Source of the DNA: JANELJ01 sp024511395
GTDB lineage: Bacteria > Pseudomonadota > Gammaproteobacteria > GRL18
Direction: 5' to 3'
Length of the DNA stretch: 64,000 nucleotides
NCBI GenBank assembly: GCA_963681975.1
Contig: OY820613.1
Span: 3,844,001-3,908,000 of the forward strand
In this document: positions 47,537 through 58,098 of the stretch, in pieces
Layout of the letters: every line of letters starts with the position of its first letter
How positions within the stretch are numbered: position 1 is the stretch's first letter
The notes under the pieces: generated by a model
Seen by the model: the letters and a program-made list of their open reading frames with translations, nothing else
What the model was told of the DNA's origin: nothing
The model's database searches: none
Translations under genes and position numbers: made by a program

Positions 47537-48997
47537 ATGCGAATCGTTGAAGAAGCACTTACCTTTGATGATGTCTTATTAGTTCCGGCCTTCTCAGAAG
47601 TCCTGCCTAAAGGAGTTGATTTATCAACTCGACTAACCCATGATATCAAACTCAATATACCTATGGTAACCGCAGCTATGGATACGGTTACTGAGCACCG
47701 TATGGCCATTGCTATGGCTCAGCAGGGTGGTATTGGTATTATTCATAAAAATATGACTGCTGAAGAACAGGCACGGGAAGTAATGAAGGTTAAGAAACAT
47801 GAAAGTGGGGTGGTTAAAGATCCCATTACGGTTTCTCCGAACCAGTCTATTCGCGAAGTGATGGAACTGACTCGCATTAACAATATTTCCGGGGTTCCGG
47901 TTGTGGAAGGTGATAATCTGGTCGGTATTGTGACCAGTCGTGATTTACGTTTTGAAACTCATCTGGATGATGCCATCAGCAGCATTATGACACCAAAAGA
48001 AAAGCTGGTGACTATTAACGAAGGTGCGAGCAGACAGGAAGCAATGGACTTATTGCATCAGTACCGTATTGAAAAGGTATTGGTCGTTAATGATGCCTTC
48101 CAGTTACGCGGTATGATTACGGTAAAAGATATGCAGAAAGCCACGGATTATCCCTGGGCCTGTAAAGATGAGCAGGAACGCCTGCGTGTTGGGGCTGCAG
48201 TCGGTGTGGGCGCAGATACAGATGAGCGTGTTAAGGCACTGGTTGAAGCTGGAGTGGATGTATTGGTGGTTGATACCGCCCATGGTCATTCCAAAGGCGT
48301 GATTGATCGGGTGGCATGGGTTAAACAGAATTTCCCTCAGGTACAGGTGATTGGCGGTAATATTGCTACTGCAGCTGCAGCCAGAGCACTGGTGAACGCC
48401 GGTGCTGATGCGGTTAAAGTGGGTATTGGCCCTGGTTCCATCTGTACTACCCGTATTGTGGCCGGTGTCGGTGTACCGCAAATTACGGCTATCAGCAATG
48501 TGGCCCAGGAACTGGAAGGTACTGGCGTCCCGCTGATTGGTGACGGTGGTATTCGCTTTTCCGGTGATTTCGCCAAGGCTATTGTTGCCGGTGCTTCCTG
48601 TTGCATGTTCGGCAGTGTGTTTGCCGGTACCGAAGAAGCGCCGGGTGAAGTGGAACTGTTCCAGGGCCGTTCCTACAAATCTTATCGTGGTATGGGCTCC
48701 ATGGGCGCCATGTCTCAGCAGCAAGGTTCCAGCGACCGTTATTTCCAGGAAAGCAGCGATGCAGACAAGCTGGTTCCAGAAGGCATTGAAGGCAGGGTAC
48801 CATATAAAGGTGCTATGCAGCCGGTGGTACACCAGATGCTGGGCGGCCTGCGTTCTTCCATGGGCTATACCGGCTGTGCGGATATTGAAAGCATGCGCAG
48901 CAAGCCGGAATTTGTCCGGGTCACCAATGCCGGTATGGTTGAAAGCCATGTCCATGATGTTACTATTACCAAAGAAGCGCCCAATTACCGGACCTGA
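47537..48997 (+). CDS. guaB: IMP dehydrogenase
   Basis: A 486-residue enzyme that oxidises IMP to XMP with NAD, the first step to GMP. Seen: EEALTFDDVLLVPAFSEVLPKGVDLSTRL at the N-terminus, a CBS pair (about 92-205), GVDVLVVDTAHGHS, the catalytic loop GIGPGSICTTRIVAGVGVPQ (active Cys), GDGGIRFSGD, and the flap SYKSYRGMGSMGAMSQ. Length is normal and no lesion was seen. guaA follows after 109 bases. Confidence 0.97.
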   Translation: MRIVEEALTFDDVLLVPAFSEVLPKGVDLSTRLTHDIKLNIPMVTAAMDTVTEHRMAIAMAQQGGIGIIHKNMTAEEQAREVMKVKKHESGVVKDPITVSPNQSIREVMELTRINNISGVPVVEGDNLVGIVTSRDLRFETHLDDAISSIMTPKEKLVTINEGASRQEAMDLLHQYRIEKVLVVNDAFQLRGMITVKDMQKATDYPWACKDEQERLRVGAAVGVGADTDERVKALVEAGVDVLVVDTAHGHSKGVIDRVAWVKQNFPQVQVIGGNIATAAAARALVNAGADAVKVGIGPGSICTTRIVAGVGVPQITAISNVAQELEGTGVPLIGDGGIRFSGDFAKAIVAGASCCMFGSVFAGTEEAPGEVELFQGRSYKSYRGMGSMGAMSQQQGSSDRYFQESSDADKLVPEGIEGRVPYKGAMQPVVHQMLGGLRSSMGYTGCADIESMRSKPEFVRVTNAGMVESHVHDVTITKEAPNYRT

Positions 48998-49033
48998 TTT
49001 CCGGTTAATAAGCAGCTCATAACATCACTATAA

Positions 49034-49061
49034 AAGGTCGGTATATCCGGCCTTGTTTTTT
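49034..49061 (+). terminator. Rho-independent terminator between guaB and guaA
   Basis: AAGGTCGG (49034-49041), loop TATAT, CCGGCCTT (49047-49054), then GTTTTTT. The 8-bp stem has one G-U pair and is followed by a T run. It would let guaB be transcribed more than guaA, or it may be partly read through. Confidence 0.65.
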
Positions 49062-49106
49062 AACTGCCTTTTTAAAAACAGCCTAATTTGAAATACAGGA
49101 AAACCC

Positions 49107-50681
49107 ATGACGCAAAATATTCATGACCACCGAATTCTTATTCTGGATTTTGGTTCTCAATATACCCAGTTAATAGCCCGGCGAGTACGTGAAATTGGGG
49201 TTTATTGTGAAATACATCCTTCCAACTATGCGGCTGAAGCCATTAAGGAATTTGACCTTAAAGGGATTATTCTTTCTGGCGGTCCTGAAACCGTAACGGC
49301 TACCGATACGCCAAGAGCGGCTGATATTGTCTTTGAACTGGGTGTTCCTGTGCTAGGGATCTGCTACGGTATGCAGACAATGACGGAACAGCTGGGCGGC
49401 AAGGTGGAAAACGCCGATCACCATGAATACGGTTATGCCCAGGTCAGAGCCCGCGGCCATACCCAGTTGTTAAAAGATATTGAAGATCACGTTACTGAAG
49501 AAGGCTACGGTATGCTGGATGTGTGGATGTCTCATGGCGACCGGGTTGTGGAAATGCCGGAAGGCTTTAAACTCATGGCCAGTACCGACAATGCACCCAT
49601 TGCTGCCATGGCGGATGAAACCCGTCATTTTTACGGCAGCCAGTTTCACCCAGAGGTTACCCATACCAAGCAGGGCAAACGTATTTTTGAACGTTTTATT
49701 GTGGATATCTGCGGCTGTGATACCCTGTGGACCCCGGGAAATATTATTGAAGACAGTATAAAAAACATCCGTGCCAAAGTTGGCAGCGATGAAGTGGTTT
49801 TAGGGCTGTCCGGCGGGGTGGATTCATCGGTGGTGGCAGCCTTGCTGCATAAGGCCATTGGTGAGCAACTGACCTGTGTGTTTGTGGATAACGGTTTATT
49901 ACGCCTGCATGAAGGCGGCCAGGTTATGGCCATGTTTGCCCAGCATATGGGGATTCGTGTACTGCGGATCGATGCTGAAAAACGTTTTCTGGATAAATTG
50001 GCCGGTGTCAGCGATCCGGAGCAGAAGCGTAAAATCATCGGTCATGAATTTATTAATGTGTTTGATGAAGAAGCCGGTAAGCTGACCAATGCCAAATGGC
50101 TGGCACAGGGTACCATTTATCCCGATGTGATTGAATCCGGCGGTCAGAACGGCACAGCTCACCTGATTAAGTCCCATCATAATGTCGGAGGCCTGCCCGA
50201 TGATATGGAACTGGGCTTGGTAGAACCCCTGCGTGAACTGTTTAAAGATGAAGTCCGGGAACTGGGCCTGGAACTGGGCCTACCCTACGACATGGTCTAT
50301 CGCCATCCTTTCCCCGGCCCGGGTCTGGGTGTGCGTATTCTGGGTGAAGTAAAAAAAGAATACGCCGACATTCTGCGCCAAGCTGATGCCATTTTTATTG
50401 AAGAACTGCATAAAAACGACCTCTACCATAAAGTCTCACAGGCCTTTTCTGTCTTTTTACCAGTCAAGTCGGTGGGTGTTAAAGGCGATGGCCGCTGTTA
50501 TTCCTATGTCATTGCCCTGCGCGCCGTAGAAACCATTGACTTTATGACCGCCCGCTGGGCCCACCTGCCTTACGAAGTTCTGGAAACCATTTCCAGCCGG
50601 ATTATTAATGAGGTAGATGAAGTCACCCGCGTCAGTTACGATATTTCTTTCAAGCCTCCCGCTACGATTGAGTGGGAATGA
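49107..50681 (+). CDS. guaA: GMP synthase (glutamine-hydrolysing)
   Basis: A 524-residue enzyme that aminates XMP to GMP. The N-terminal class I glutaminase has ILILDFGSQYTQLIARRVRE, GIILSGGPETV, GICYGMQTM (catalytic Cys) and SQFHPEVTHT (His, Glu). The ATP pyrophosphatase domain has VLGLSGGVDSSVVAALL, and the C-terminal dimer domain has HPFPGPGLGVRILGEVKKEYADILRQAD and ends SYDISFKPPATIEWE. Length and motifs are normal; the ribosome site is weak (CAGGAAAA). Confidence 0.97.
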   Translation: MTQNIHDHRILILDFGSQYTQLIARRVREIGVYCEIHPSNYAAEAIKEFDLKGIILSGGPETVTATDTPRAADIVFELGVPVLGICYGMQTMTEQLGGKVENADHHEYGYAQVRARGHTQLLKDIEDHVTEEGYGMLDVWMSHGDRVVEMPEGFKLMASTDNAPIAAMADETRHFYGSQFHPEVTHTKQGKRIFERFIVDICGCDTLWTPGNIIEDSIKNIRAKVGSDEVVLGLSGGVDSSVVAALLHKAIGEQLTCVFVDNGLLRLHEGGQVMAMFAQHMGIRVLRIDAEKRFLDKLAGVSDPEQKRKIIGHEFINVFDEEAGKLTNAKWLAQGTIYPDVIESGGQNGTAHLIKSHHNVGGLPDDMELGLVEPLRELFKDEVRELGLELGLPYDMVYRHPFPGPGLGVRILGEVKKEYADILRQADAIFIEELHKNDLYHKVSQAFSVFLPVKSVGVKGDGRCYSYVIALRAVETIDFMTARWAHLPYEVLETISSRIINEVDEVTRVSYDISFKPPATIEWE

Positions 50682-50836
50682 TGGGGTTTGTAACATATTG
50701 AAATTAATGGTAAAAACAATCAAATTGATAATATAATCTGCATCATCAATAGTATATATCATGGTGTTTTTTATGGGTAACGCTCAGATGCCAGTTCTTG
50801 ATCATTGGTGGTGTTATTATGGATTGTAATCGCGCC

Positions 50837-51967
50837 ATGAGATGGATATGGTAACAGCCTGACTGGCCAGATTTTCGCTATGAAAAGCGAATGCTTGAAG
50901 ACCGGGAATTTGAATTTCGTCTGAACTCAGAGCGCTTGGTTGGTCGCTTTGATGCGCTTCCTATGGTGTCCCAAGAAGATGCTACGATCGACTTGATGCT
51001 TTCTGAAGCCATCAAAACCAGCGAGGTTGAGGGCGAGGATCTGGACAGGGAATCTCAGGTCATCACTACTGTCTTTGATAGCATCGGATATGCTACCGGA
51101 GAACATAGACCAGAAAGCAGCGGGGGCTGCTTTGCTGCTGGTGGACGTCCGCAAAAACTAGCAAACATCCCTGACGCATGAACTGCTGGGCAAGTGGCAA
51201 TCCATGGCTGTTCCAGAGCAGCGTTATACGTCACTTCTACGGGGCGCATACCGCACGATCCTTCGCACATGCAAATTGTGAGTGGGCCTTACGGTTGGGA
51301 AAAGGTTCACTATGAGGCCCCGCCAGCAGCTAAGGTGCCTGATGAAATGGCCAGATTCATCGACTGGTACAACCGGACCAGTCCCTTGAATGAGGATAAG
51401 AAGGTCCCCGGGATTGCCCACCTCTGGTTCGAGGTGATTCATCCCTTTGACGATGGTAATGGGAGAGTCGGCAGGGCGATTGCTGACCATGCACTTTCGC
51501 AGTCTCTCGATTATCCCACTACGGCTTGTTTAGCCACGGCGATAGAAGCGGATAAAAAGTCCTATTATCCGCAACTGGAGAACGCGAGCCGTGGAGGCCT
51601 TGACGTCAATGTCTGGCTGGATTACTTCGCAGACACCATCATCAAGGCACAGAATATTGCTCGGGAAGAAGTGGATTTTGTACTGGCCAAGACACGTTTC
51701 TACGAAGTCTATGGTGATCAGCTGAATAAGCGGCAGGCGAAGATGGTGTCGAGAGTGTTCGCGGAGGGCCGAAAATGTTTTGAAGGAGGTATAACAACTA
51801 GGAAATACGAAGCGATTACCAAGTGCCCAAACAGAACAGCCAGTCGTAATCTATCTGATCTGGTTGCCAAGGGGATCATTGTGCCGCTACCGGGTGGTGG
51901 CAGAACAACGCGTTATGAGTTGACTGTTGTTGAGCCGGACGGATTGGGTTCTAAGGGGAATGATTGA
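50837..51967 (+). pseudogene. Fic-domain protein (DUF4172-type), broken
   Basis: Starts MRWIW, then TAA at 50852-50854 where WIWQQPDWP needs Gln. The frame continues QPDWPDFRYEKR and contains the inhibitory-helix motif TSEVEGE ([ST]xxxE[GN]). It shifts near 51120 and again near 51250. The third part is intact: HMQIVSGPYGWEKVHYEAPPA, the catalytic HPFDDGNGRVGRAI and a C-terminal winged helix (TASRNLSDLVAKGIIVPLPGGGRTTRYEL). Fic proteins transfer AMP or related groups to target proteins. Its lower AT content than its neighbours may indicate later acquisition. It is not functional. Confidence 0.82.
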
Positions 51968-52197
51968 CTTTGTGACTCAGCGATTTCTGTGTCAATTAGA
52001 AAGATTTTCTGAGTATGGTATTTTTCATGCTATTATCGTTTAGCAGGAAAAAAAGCCATTGAATAAAAAAGACAAAAAAGGATTATTGATAATCAAGAGT
52101 GGGAATGATTTCGGATGTGGCATGATTAATTTTTTATATTCACGTCATTTTTGTGTGGAATATGGCGTGAAAGATTAAGAAGTGACAGGTAGTGTGA

Positions 52198-52695
52198 ATG
52201 GGAAACAGTCATGTATCTGTACAAAATAAAGATAAGCAGGATGAGTTATGGATGCACCAGGCTTTAATGCTGGCGCATAAGGCGGCACAACTGGATGAGG
52301 TGCCGGTGGGTGCGGTGCTGGTTAAGGATAATCAGTTGCTGGCTGAGGGCTGGAATCAGCCTGTTGCCGGGCATGATCCTACGGCCCATGCGGAAATTAT
52401 GGCTATTCGCCGGGCTGCTCAGGTTGAGCAGAATTATCGGCTGCCGGGTACTACTTTGTATATTACCATTGAGCCCTGCAGTATGTGCGCAGGAGCAATT
52501 GTGCATGCCCGTGTTGAGCGGGTGGTGTTTGGGGCTGTAGAGCCTAGAGCCGGAGCCGCAGGCAGTGTACTGAATTTATTACAGAACAGTCAGTTTAATC
52601 ATCAGGTGGAAGTACAGTCAGGGATGCTGGCTGAAGAGTGTGGGCAGATTTTAAAGGATTTTTTTCGTTTGAGAAGGAAAAACAGGCAGAAATAA
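52198..52695 (+). CDS. tadA: tRNA-specific adenosine deaminase
   Basis: A 165-residue zinc deaminase that converts A34 to inosine in tRNA-Arg(ACG), an essential step. HAE at 64-66 and PCSMC at 93-97 hold the zinc and the proton-shuttle Glu; VERVVFGAVEPRAGAAGS follows. Length is normal. The 230 bases upstream hold nothing I can name. Confidence 0.95.
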   Translation: MGNSHVSVQNKDKQDELWMHQALMLAHKAAQLDEVPVGAVLVKDNQLLAEGWNQPVAGHDPTAHAEIMAIRRAAQVEQNYRLPGTTLYITIEPCSMCAGAIVHARVERVVFGAVEPRAGAAGSVLNLLQNSQFNHQVEVQSGMLAEECGQILKDFFRLRRKNRQK

Positions 52696-52749
52696 GCGGT
52701 TAAGATTAAGGTAGTTCTCATGTGAATCATGGGAACCCGATTATTAAAA

Positions 52750-53254
52750 TTACTTGTCTTTAATATCCAGTAATTCAATATCAAATATCAGTGTAGCTCC
52801 GGGTGCAATAACCGGGGCTGAGCCTTGGTCACCATAGGCCAGATACGATGGGATAGTTAGGCGCCATTTTGAACCCACGGGCATCATCTGCAGGGCTTGG
52901 CTTTTTGCCGGTACCTTCTTTTAAAATTTCGTACTGCAGGCCGGATTCAGTCGTTACCACCCCTTCTTTTTTAGCATTTTCATCCAGGTAGGCTTTACCT
53001 TTTGCTTTATTGGATTCAGCCGCTTTAGCGGACTGTTCCTGAATTTTCTGGTTAATGGCAGAAAAAGCCGCCTGCATTTCGTTTTCTGAAAAACGCATGG
53101 GCTTGTTATTGAAAATATCACTTAAGCCTATTATCAGAGCATCTAGGCTGAAACCTGGAAAAGACTGACCCTTGACCTGCTGACCTAATTGCAGACCGAT
53201 ACCATAGCTGACTTTTTCAGTATCTGTTTTAATTGTTAATTCTTCGTTACTCAT
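52750..53254 (-). pseudogene. FKBP-type peptidyl-prolyl isomerase (FklB-like), internal deletion
   Basis: The N-terminal dimerisation domain is intact from MSNEELTIKTDTEKVSYGIGLQLGQQVKGQ to TTESGLQYEILKEGTGKKPSP. There the reading jumps (near 52880) to LQMMPVGSKWRLTIPSYLAYGDQGSAPVIAPGATLIFDIELLDIKDK in another frame. About 100 bases that encode the VHYxGTLxDGTEFDSS and PGW core are missing. The catalytic pocket is therefore gone. The exported FKBP at 14.0 kb is the intact relative. Confidence 0.85.
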
Positions 53255-54623
53255 AATGACCACTCGGTTAGTCGGCTCAGGTTTTTGAAATAAAAAGCCG
53301 GCGTTTAAAAACGCAAAATTATAACATGAATTACAGGTGATTTATTCAGGTTTGGTCTTTGTAAAGTTTAAAATCTGCGGTAAACAGGTATTTGGGCGTA
53401 AAGTTGCTGTTTTTAACCGTTTCGGTATTACAGTACTGAACCTGATTTCTACCGGCCAGCTTGGCCTTCTGAACGGCAAAGTCAACACATTGCAGTACTT
53501 CTTCCAGGGGTTGATTATCCTGCACAATAGCAAAGCCGATACTAACTGTAATACCGAACTTGTGGTTCTCAAACTTGAAAACATGTTCAGAAATAGCGTT
53601 ACGTATGCGTTCAGCGGTAATATTGGCACCATGCAGCTCTACCTCCGGCAGAATAATAAGAAACTCATCGCTATTATAACGGGCCAGGAAGTCAGTGGGG
53701 CGGATGGCGTGTTCCAGCAGTCGGGCTATCTGTATCAGGGTTAAATCACAGATATGTGCGCCATAGTTCTGACTGATGGAGCCCAGGTGATCCACATCTA
53801 TCAGCATCAGACTGTAACGGGTGTTGTAACACTGGTGGCTGCTGTGCTCATCGGTCAGACGAGTGATCAGGCTGCGCTTGTTACTTAACTGGGTCAGATC
53901 ATCCTTCTGTGATAATGCCGCGAGAATATCCTTATCATCTTGCAGCATTTGAAATAGTCGGTTATAGGTCTGGGCAATAAACTCAAACTCCCGGTAGGCG
54001 TTCAGTTTTAAAGGGGTAAAGGACTGGTCTCTGGAAAAATTAGAGGCCCATTGTTCCAGTTTAACGATAGGTTCGAGAATAGAGCGGTTAAGCATCATAA
54101 TGGTGGCAAGGGTTGAAATATACACCAGCAGAAATACAAAACTGATCAGAAGCAGGGCGTTAAGTTTTAACTCCTTGGCTTTCTGAAAGCGGATTTTAAC
54201 CTGGTTTTGCATGGAAAGGTGCAGCTTATCCAGAGCCAGGGTGGTTTCTGAGTCTGGACATCTTTATGATCAATCCGGTTAAAAATTTTAACGGCAATAC
54301 GGTGGGCATTACGCCAGTTAAGATAGGCAGACTGATAAATATCATTGGCCAGTGATAATTGAGTGGCGTCCTGCTTAGCAGGATGATTTAAGGCTTTCTG
54401 GATATCTTTACTGAGCTGTAAAAACAATTTTTTTCATCAAGGGCACCAGTTTCAAGATAACGATTAAATGGTGTTACGGTTTTCTGTATTTTATCCTTGA
54501 GTTCGGTAACAGGGATCACGTCAGAGACTACTTCTTCAATGGCCAGATTAAAGGTGTTAGTGGATTTCTGGAAAAACAGGAAGCCAATACCGCCTCATAG
54601 GTATGATCTTTAGGAGTTGAAAT

Positions 54624-54684
54624 GAAGCCAATTTGATGATAAATAATTGTTATTCAGGCAATTATTTATCATCAAATTGGCTTC
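54624..54684 (+). promoter_or_regulatory. Leader hairpin before the IS4-family transposase
   Basis: A perfect 26-bp stem: 54624-54649 pairs with 54659-54684 around a 9-base loop (TTATTCAGG). It ends 2 bases before the transposase ATG (54687), so folded mRNA would hide the start. A 4-codon frame MKPI with TAGGAG before it starts at 54622. Such leader hairpins protect other IS elements from translation of read-through transcripts. Confidence 0.6.
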
Positions 54685-55287
54685 AAATGAAAAGAACCTC
54701 ATTATCAAAAAAACTAAAAGTCGTATTGAGTGAAAAGAAACTTAATAAACCAGGCAAAAATATAGGTTTTTCCCAACGATTAAGACAGATACCCCCTTTT
54801 CAGCTAATAGTGAGTATGATTACGGCTATGGGTGATAAAGAGACAAGGCATTTTTCGGAAATTCATCGTTACTTTAACCAGTTAACGAATAAAAATGTCC
54901 GTTATAAGCCCTTTCATAATCAATTAGCAAAACCTGAATTTGCGCAATTGATGAGAGATGTTGCAGATAAAGTTTTTAATCACCGGGTAAATACAAAACT
55001 GAAATGTAATCATCCTGTTCTGGCCAGTTTTGATAAATTACTTATCCGGGATGGCAGTTCATTTGCTATCCATAAGGCACTGAAAAAGAATTATCCCGGG
55101 CGATTTACAGCAATTAGTCCGGCAGCCGTGGAATTGCATGTCACCTACGACTTAAAAACCGGAGGCATAGAAAAAAGCACACTGACACCGGATAGTTTTT
55201 CAGAACGAGCAGAGTTACCAGACATTCATGAACTGGAAAATCAGTTATTATCAGGTGACCGTGGCTATTATTCAGGTCAACTGATTA

Positions 55288-56306
55288 ACCTGAGATCTGG
55301 ATAAGACCCCAGTCATTTACCTAAATACAGAGAGTTTTCATATCACTCTCATCTATTCTGATTGTCGGCTTGTCTTTTTTATGACAATAGGCAATCAGAG
55401 AACCAATAAGGTTCAACATAAAACCATTTACGCTTCTATGACGTGAATGTTCAATCTGTGTAATATTTTTTAGCTGCTCATTAACCGTTTCAATTATAAA
55501 ACGTTTTTTCAGCATAATCTTATCCCACAATGCAATGGCACGTGGTTTCATGTTTCGTCTGACATTGGTAATAAGCCCGACATCCTGTTCAAACAGTTCA
55601 TCACTTAAAAGACTGGAGACATAGCCTTTGTCACCATAAAGCTTTCCATATAAGTCTTTGGCCATTTCAGGAACCGGTTTTCTGTCATCTACATTACCGG
55701 CCGTCAATTTAGTGGCCAGTATTTCACCTTTATGATTAATGATCAGGTGAAGTTTAAACCCATAGAATCACCCCATGGTCGATTTGACTCGCTGAGCAAC
55801 ACCATCAAAGACTTTATGCCTGGGTATGCGAATGTTGTGGCATACTTTAATGCTGGTCGCATCAACAAAGGCAATTCCGGTTGGCTTTCCTTTGCAATGA
55901 GTAAAGTAAGCGCATAATGGCACCAGTACCGATGACATCACTCCCAGGAAACGGGTATAGCTCAATAAATTTGGAAACTCTTTCCTAAGATGTTGATGCA
56001 CATGGCATAAATAATAACTCTTAAAATCTTTGTAATGTGACTGATGAAAGTTAATCAGGATAGTCATCAGTTCACCGGGGCTCATTACACCTTGTCGTCT
56101 TCTCTTTTTATCACCGGATTCCAGCAGTGTTTTTTCCCATTCAGGATAAAAGACCTGGTTGAAATCATCGATATTACAATACAATTCATCTATAGTAGTC
56201 ACTTGCCTGTTCCTTGTTCAAATTCATTTGATTTGGTCATTAAATGATCTGATCGAGAAACAGGCATTTAGTTCAATATTTTTTAGTTCTTATCCAGAAT
56301 TCAGGT
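55288..56306 (-). mobile_element. IS982-family element, copy 3 (full length)
   Basis: 1019 bp, ends ACCTGAGATCTGG and CCAGAATTCAGGT, with a 6-bp target duplication TGATTA. This copy sets the full length and duplication size for the family in this genome. Confidence 0.93.
55321..56202 (-). pseudogene. IS982-family transposase (copy 3, nonsense)
   Basis: The N-terminal part runs from MTTIDELYCNIDDFNQ (56202) to KSTMG, where TGA at 55768-55770 replaces TGG (Trp of GWFYGFK). The remaining catalytic part continues in the same frame to 55321, with YGDKGYVSS and FIIETVNEQLKN. Apart from the single stop the gene is complete (about 293 codons). Confidence 0.88.
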
Positions 56307-56600
56307 TGATTAATGAAACAGATGACCATGGGGGGTATTATATTTTACGGGCAATGAGACTTTCCAGGATAGCGGTTCACCGAGCCACCAGAGAAGATGG
56401 GCAAGTCGTTAGCAAAAGAACTAAATCATTAATTGATATGATTGTGGAGATTGATGGCAGAGAAACAAGGCTGATTGCAATCTGGAGCCCCAAAGAAAAA
56501 AGGCATACATTTTTAGTTACAAATCTGAATGCAGAACAGTTTTCAGCGACACAAATCAGCCAGTTATATCGTTTACGTTGGCAGATTGAGTTGTTATTTA

Positions 56601-58098
56601 GTTCAACCTGAATAATACCGTTTTAAGCCTGACATTAAGCCAGATTTAAAGCGGCTGATTGTTCTGGTTTGATAAAAGACCCCATCAAACCGGAAATAAT
56701 TTTGAGCCACAAAAGCCGGAGCTTATTGAGGATCTTTCTTAAGTTATGTCCAGCGGCTACCATAACCACATTAATGGCATCACCGACTGCACCTTTGAGG
56801 TAGCAGCTGTCTAAACGGCCATCGTTTTTCATATGACCGATTTCAGGCTCAATCGCACTGCGCCGTTTTAATGCCTTTTTAATACTTCGGGTAACGCCTC
56901 GCTTCTGACCTGAGATAAAAACTTTAGTGTCTTTTACTTCATGTCCACGATAACCCCGGTCAACAAAGCACTGTTCCGGCTGTACGGCTGTAAACTGTTT
57001 TATCTGTTCCAGTTGTGGCAGCAAGGTATGTCCATCATAAGGATTACCCGGACAACTTTGAGCACCAATAACAAAGCCTTCCTTGTTAGTTACCGCGATA
57101 CTGGCTTTAACACCAAATTCATAAGGCTTATGAGCTTTGCCTTTACTGATACACTCGACTTCCGGTGCATGTAAACTGTAAAGCTTGTTCTTACTGTGCT
57201 GCTCCTGCTCAATCAGTTTCTGAGCCTGTTCCAGTGCCACTTCAAACAATGACTGAATATCAACAGAATAGTTGGGCAGTTGTCGTTCAATATCCCGTTT
57301 AACACGACCTAAACGGGATTTCAGTTTATTGTTCATTTTCTTCATGCGTTTAAACTGTTTTGCATGTGCATAACGACTGGCCATTAGTACATATTGCGGC
57401 CCAACCCGATTATAGTTCTGGCGCAGTTTAATACCGTGCTCTTTGGACAGTTTAACCAGGTTTTCTCTGGCTTTGTTCAGGAGCTTTGAATCGGTTGGAA
57501 AAGCGATGTTCTTTTCCTGTACGGTAGTATCTACCGTGACTTTCTTTAAACTGCCGGGCTTTATGGTTTTACTCTTTAGTCCGGCTTTAATGGTTTCAAT
57601 CAGTAATTTTTCACTGCCTGATTTACCCGGCCGGTTACGCCATTTGGTCATGGTCACAGGGTGTATGGGCTTCTTATGCTGAAAGTATTCTTCACCACAA
57701 AAATATTGTCAGTACGGATTTTCTGTCCAGCCTTTTACTACCTGTTCATCTGATAAATCATGCAGGTGTTTCAGGTAATGCAATCCTGCAATCAATCGAG
57801 TGCGTATGGCAGGAGCACCTTTAGTGGATACAAACAGAGCACCCCATTCTTTATCAGGACTTTCCCGGTCTATGTGTTTTGATAACTTAATCAACTCATG
57901 GTTTATGTCCAGCATGTTTTCAAGGCGCATCCTGAACAGGTCTTCCTGAGGTATTTTTGGCTGTTTCTCTGGCTTCATTCTGGTCTGGAAATTTGCAAGG
58001 CAATAAGGCTTATTTTACCAAAAACCTGCAAATTTAACACCCATAATCAAGCAATATTTCTTTATAAATCAATGCACTATGTTTTATTTAGGGCAGAC
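56601..58098 (-). mobile_element. IS5-like element, copy H (full length)
   Basis: Both terminal repeats present. Flanks differ: TATTTA on the left (a site inside the IS4-family element) and TATGTA on the right (a site inside another IS5-like copy), suggesting that recombination replaced one side. Confidence 0.9.
56635..57978 (-). pseudogene. IS5-family transposase (copy H, nonsense)
   Basis: MKPEKQPKIPQEDLFRM begins at 57978. TGA at 57709-57711 replaces TGG (Trp) in ENPYWQYFCG; the frame then continues unbroken through all three catalytic blocks to 56635. A 340-residue frame from an internal start (57657) still covers the catalytic domain. Confidence 0.88.

Larger units (their letters stand above)
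54687..56609 (+). pseudogene. IS4-family transposase (copy 2, interrupted)
   Basis: MKRTSLSKKLKVVLSEKKLNKPG opens the frame and it stays intact through LLIRDGSSFAIH and LSGDRGYYSGQLIN, where IS982 copy 3 is inserted with the 6-bp duplication TGATTA (55282-55287, 56307-56312). It resumes with ETDDHGGYYILRAM, has a 12-codon internal deletion near VVSKRTKSLIDM, and is cut right after YRLRWQIELLF by IS5-like copy H. The N-terminal region here shows the correct frame lost in copy 1. Confidence 0.85.
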
